Origin: Terriglobia bacterium
GTDB lineage: Bacteria; Acidobacteriota; Terriglobia; Bryobacterales; Bryobacteraceae
NCBI GenBank assembly: GCA_003175985.1
Contig: PSRJ01000153.1
Coordinates: forward strand, 1 to 45,438
Reading direction: 5' to 3'
DNA length: 45,438 nt
Within the stretch, counting starts at the first letter, position 1. Each line of letters starts with the position of its first letter. The notes under the pieces are model-generated. The model was given only the letters and a program-made list of their open reading frames with translations. It was not told the DNA's origin and ran no database searches. This document shows, one piece after another, positions 42,668-45,438 of the stretch. The position numbers and the translations under genes are program-made.

Positions 42668-44209
42668 ATGAGAACTTACTGGTTGGCATTCGCGCTTATG
42701 CCGGTGGCTTACGCGCAAACATCGAGCAAGTGCGCGGACCTGACCAAATTCAAGATTCCCGGCGTGCCGATGGTGATCACCAAAGCCGCAACGATTCCCC
42801 CATCCTCTGCCCCCGGAACGGCCACCGCGGAAACATCGGCGACCTCGGCCACAATCCCGTCGCACTGCCAGGCCGACGGCATGATCAATGAGCGCACCGG
42901 CGCTGACGGCAGAACCTACGGCATCGGCTTTTCCCTGGCGCTGCCCGACAACTGGAATAACCGCTTCCTGTTCCAGGGCGGCGGAGGATACAACGGCAGC
43001 GTCCGGCCGCCCGTGGGCACTGCCGCCGCCGGCGGCGACCCCGGACTGGCGCGAGGATTTGCCGTCGTCTCCACCGATACCGGCCACAAGGGCGCCACGT
43101 TTGACAGAAGCTACGATGTCGATCAACAGGCCAGTCTCGATTTTGCGCAGGTCGCGGTCGATCAGGTGGCGGAACTCGCCAAGCAGATCATCGCCCACTA
43201 TTACGGGCAGCCGGCCCGATATTCCTACTTTGCAGGCTGCTCGACGGGCGGGCGGGAAGCCATGCTGATGACCCAACGATACCCCACCGAGTTCGATGGC
43301 GTCATCTCCGGAGATCCTGCCATACGCACTGGCTTTTCACGGATTGGAAACCAGTGGTCCGCGGCCGCGTTCAACCAGATTGCTCCCAAGGATGACGCCG
43401 GAAGGCCGCAGCCGAACAAGGTGTTTTCCGAGAGCGACATTAGACTGATCGTCAACGGAATCTTGAACGCCTGCGATGCCAACGACGGACTAAAAGACGG
43501 TATGGTGTTCAACACCCGGGCCTGCAAGTTCGATCCCGAGATCTTAACGTGCAAAGGCGCAAAGAATGATTCCTGCCTGACGGCACAGCAGACGGCAGCG
43601 ATCAAGAAGGCTTTTGCCGGGCCGCGGAATTCCAGGGGCGACCTCGTCTACCCGATGAACGGTTATGATGCCGGCATCGCCAATCTCCTGCCCAATCCGA
43701 AACCGCCCGCGACTCCGCCCGCCGCCGGCGCTCCAGCGCCTCTGCTGAGTATCGACGTTGACCAGCGCCTCTTTTCGCTGCTGGGAGATCCGCTCGAGGC
43801 GGTCACGGATACCACCTGGACCAACCTCACCACCTTCTCGGCGCACGGCGGCAAGCTGCTGTTTTATCACGGAATGAGCGACCAGGCGTTCTCCGCCATG
43901 GACACCCTCGATTACTATCAGCGAATGGCCAAGGCCAACGGCGGCATGGATAAGGTGCAGAATTGGAGCCGCTTCTTTCTAGTGCCCGGCATGTATCACT
44001 GCCGGGGCGGCGAGTTCGCACTCGACAATTTCGATTTGTTGACCGCCGCGGTCGATTGGGTGGAGAAGGGCACTGCTCCCGATTCGGTGGTCGCAACCGG
44101 GAAAGCCTTCCCTGGCCGGAGCCGCCCCCTGTGCGCATACCCCAAGTACGCGTATTACAAGGGCCAGGGTGACCCGCAAGATGCGCGGAATTTCGAGTGC
44201 CGGGAATAA
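42668..44209 (+). CDS. Tannase/feruloyl-esterase family secreted hydrolase
   Basis: This 513-aa secreted esterase has a signal peptide (residues 1-16, MRTYWLAFALMPVAYA). The catalytic triad of the family is visible with its flanking cysteines: Cys191-Ser192 in AGCSTGG, Asp405 in HGMSDQAF and His444-Cys445 in MYHCRGG (the CS-D-HC pattern). A calcium-binding-like CDANDGLKDG is at 269-278. FQGGGGYNG (103-110) forms the oxyanion region. It would hydrolyse ester bonds of tannins or hydroxycinnamates. GGAGGGAGAG lies just upstream of ATG 42668. Confidence 0.92.
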   Translation: MRTYWLAFALMPVAYAQTSSKCADLTKFKIPGVPMVITKAATIPPSSAPGTATAETSATSATIPSHCQADGMINERTGADGRTYGIGFSLALPDNWNNRFLFQGGGGYNGSVRPPVGTAAAGGDPGLARGFAVVSTDTGHKGATFDRSYDVDQQASLDFAQVAVDQVAELAKQIIAHYYGQPARYSYFAGCSTGGREAMLMTQRYPTEFDGVISGDPAIRTGFSRIGNQWSAAAFNQIAPKDDAGRPQPNKVFSESDIRLIVNGILNACDANDGLKDGMVFNTRACKFDPEILTCKGAKNDSCLTAQQTAAIKKAFAGPRNSRGDLVYPMNGYDAGIANLLPNPKPPATPPAAGAPAPLLSIDVDQRLFSLLGDPLEAVTDTTWTNLTTFSAHGGKLLFYHGMSDQAFSAMDTLDYYQRMAKANGGMDKVQNWSRFFLVPGMYHCRGGEFALDNFDLLTAAVDWVEKGTAPDSVVATGKAFPGRSRPLCAYPKYAYYKGQGDPQDARNFECRE

Positions 44210-44413
44210 CTCCAGGTACATTTCAAAAGACGCGTCGTGCTGCGCGTGATCGTACGTACTCTTCCATTAATTGTTCGTCCACGGACATTCAAATTTCACC
44301 GCACACCGGGGTTCGTATAAGTTGAAACGATGTCCTGGCTGCGGGCAGTCCCAAACTCATCGGTTCGGGACCGGCAATAGGGACACGAACAAATGGACCG
44401 AGGGAGACGAACG

Positions 44414-45438
44414 ATGGCGACACAGAATGTGGAAGGGCTTCGAGGCGAGCATGCGGTAATGCCAACGCTGGAACAGACCGCATTATTGAAGGCGTTACAG
44501 GCTGTTCGCAACGGCGATTTCTCGGTTCGCCTCCCCGCAGATCGCGCTGGGATCGAAGGCAAAATCGCCGACACTTTTAACGAAATTGTTGCGGCCAATG
44601 CTCGCATGGCCTCCGAACTCAAGCGGGTCGGACTGGCCGTCGGCAGGAAGGGCCAAACGCGCCAGCGTGTCCGCTCTTTGCCAATGCCTGGGAAATGGGA
44701 CGAGATGACGACGTCGATCAACGACCTTATCGACGATCTTCTCTGGCCCACAACCGAGGTGACCCGCGCCGTGTCGGCCGTGGCGCAAGGCGACCTGCTT
44801 CGCACCGTTCCGCTCGAGGCCAACGGGCGTCCTCTCGAGGGCGAGTTCTTGCGGTCTGCCAACATCGTCAACACGATGATTCAGCAGTTGGTCGTGTTCA
44901 CTTCGGAAGTGACCCGCGTGGCGCGCGAAGTGGGTACCGACGGAAAGCTTGGAGGCCAGGCCGATGTGCGCGGCGTGAGCGGCGCCTGGAAAGACCTGAC
45001 GGATAGCGTCAACTCGATGGCGAATAACCTCACCGCTCAGGTTCGCAACATCTCCGAAGTGACGATTGCCGTAGCCAGCGGCGACCTTTCCAAGAAGATC
45101 ACAGTCGACGTCCGCGGCGAGATTTTGCAGTTGAAAGAAGCTATCAACACGATGGTGGATCAACTGCGATCGTTCGCGAGCGAAGTGACGCGCGTGGCGC
45201 GCGAAGTGGGTACCGAAGGCCGTCTCGGCGGCCAGGCCGTGGTGCCGGGAGTCGCGGGCACCTGGAAAGACCTGACGGACTCGGTGAACGCGATGTGCGG
45301 AAATCTCACAGCGCAGGTTCGGAACATCGCGGATGTGACCACGGCGGTCGCCCGCGGCGATCTTTCGCGCAAGATCACCGTGGACGTGAAGGGCGAGATT
45401 CTGGAGCTCAAGAACACCATCAACACCATGGTGGACCA
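44414..45438 (+). CDS. HAMP-repeat sensor histidine kinase (5' part)
   Basis: The frame starts at ATG 44414 behind GAGGGAGA and runs off the window. The 341 visible residues contain several HAMP domains and linkers with no transmembrane helix, so the protein is soluble. Two units of 92 residues are nearly identical ([35 protein letters not shown]). This array is typical of large hybrid histidine kinases related to Nik1/group III kinases in bacteria and fungi, in which HAMP arrays sense osmotic or other stress. The kinase and receiver parts would lie beyond the window. No input domain precedes the HAMPs. Confidence 0.9.
   Translation, partial: MATQNVEGLRGEHAVMPTLEQTALLKALQAVRNGDFSVRLPADRAGIEGKIADTFNEIVAANARMASELKRVGLAVGRKGQTRQRVRSLPMPGKWDEMTTSINDLIDDLLWPTTEVTRAVSAVAQGDLLRTVPLEANGRPLEGEFLRSANIVNTMIQQLVVFTSEVTRVAREVGTDGKLGGQADVRGVSGAWKDLTDSVNSMANNLTAQVRNISEVTIAVASGDLSKKITVDVRGEILQLKEAINTMVDQLRSFASEVTRVAREVGTEGRLGGQAVVPGVAGTWKDLTDSVNAMCGNLTAQVRNIADVTTAVARGDLSRKITVDVKGEILELKNTINTMVD
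44909..45438 (+). repeat. Tandem 276-base HAMP-coding repeats
   Basis: The same sequence recurs with a period of 276 bases (92 codons): the segment starting GTGACCCGCGTGGCGCGCGA at 44909 matches 45185 with only one base changed in 20. The second unit continues to the window's end. Such long repeats are prone to slip or to be collapsed in assembly. Confidence 0.85.

Noticed and set aside
44271-44459. 62-aa frame with a CPGCG zinc-ribbon-like motif before the HAMP kinase
   Set aside because: It has only one Cys pair, overlaps the kinase start in another frame and has no ribosome-binding site.
1-45438. tRNA, rRNA, CRISPR, IS element or prophage
   Set aside because: No cloverleaf, repeat-spacer pattern, transposase or integrase was seen on reading both strands by eye.

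Overview
The window looks like chromosomal DNA of an acidobacterium from the Solibacter/Bryobacterales group. The main clues are two proteins ending in the Solibacter-type C-terminal domain (TIGR03437; the intact one at 3298-7017, a frame-broken one at 16370-17990), a sigma-factor gene directly followed by a Ser/Thr-kinase-TPR gene, many secreted proteins of unknown function, and high GC. This is an inference from gene content; there is no rRNA in the window. I saw no tRNA, CRISPR array, IS element or prophage.

Layout. 1-3133: end of a sigma factor, then a minus-strand TadE-TadE-TadG/VWA pilus-type operon. 3298-9184: a secreted sedolisin (S53) protease convergent with a secreted glycosidase-like protein. 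9316-12852: heme A synthase, lytic transglycosylase, BaiN/HI0933-type flavoprotein and a secreted unknown. 12862-16145: af470-like monooxygenase, a 512-aa unknown, a YwiC-like membrane protein and a 71-aa protein. 16370-17990: a PD40 beta-propeller/TIGR03437 gene split over three reading frames. 18090-19664: an unknown protein and a VapBC pair. 19747-24383: esterase, secreted unknown, DUF763, a small acidic protein and a Uma2 protein. 24413-26732: divergent LigB-type extradiol dioxygenase and Rieske oxygenase. 26705-31453: ECF sigma factor, Ser/Thr kinase and photolyase in one minus-strand unit; the photolyase has an in-frame amber codon. 31712-33922: secreted unknown, methanethiol S-methyltransferase (MddA) and enoyl-CoA hydratase. 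33919-37119: DUF6152, TPR and DinB proteins, then three small secreted proteins including a PEGA protein. 37127-40842: fused MFS/spermidine synthase, glutaryl-CoA dehydrogenase, and an RHH antitoxin whose ParE-type toxin has an internal deletion. 41000-44209: a secreted AhpD/CMD-like protein, a secreted unknown and a tannase/feruloyl-esterase. 44414-end: the start of a HAMP-repeat sensor kinase.

How the genes fit together. Several are heterotroph functions suited to soil polymers and aromatics: secreted protease, glycosidase-like protein, tannase, Rieske and extradiol dioxygenases, glutaryl-CoA dehydrogenase and enoyl-CoA hydratase. The sigma-kinase-photolyase unit links a signalling module to DNA repair. 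MddA points to methylation of methanethiol or sulfide.

The most unusual theme is disrupted reading frames: an amber stop at a conserved photolyase Trp, a ParE toxin with an internal deletion beside an intact antitoxin, three places where one missing base would restore a gene (heme A synthase, and the beta-propeller gene twice), and a TadE gene with ACG where its start should be. Either these are real lesions or the assembly carries base-level errors; reads covering these sites would decide. I did not find a clearly new multi-gene system. The best candidates for new biology are the sigma-kinase-photolyase unit, the secreted unknown coupled to mddA, the trio of secreted proteins at 35487-37119, and the hairpin-rich non-coding stretches at 18714-19063 and 23304-23471.
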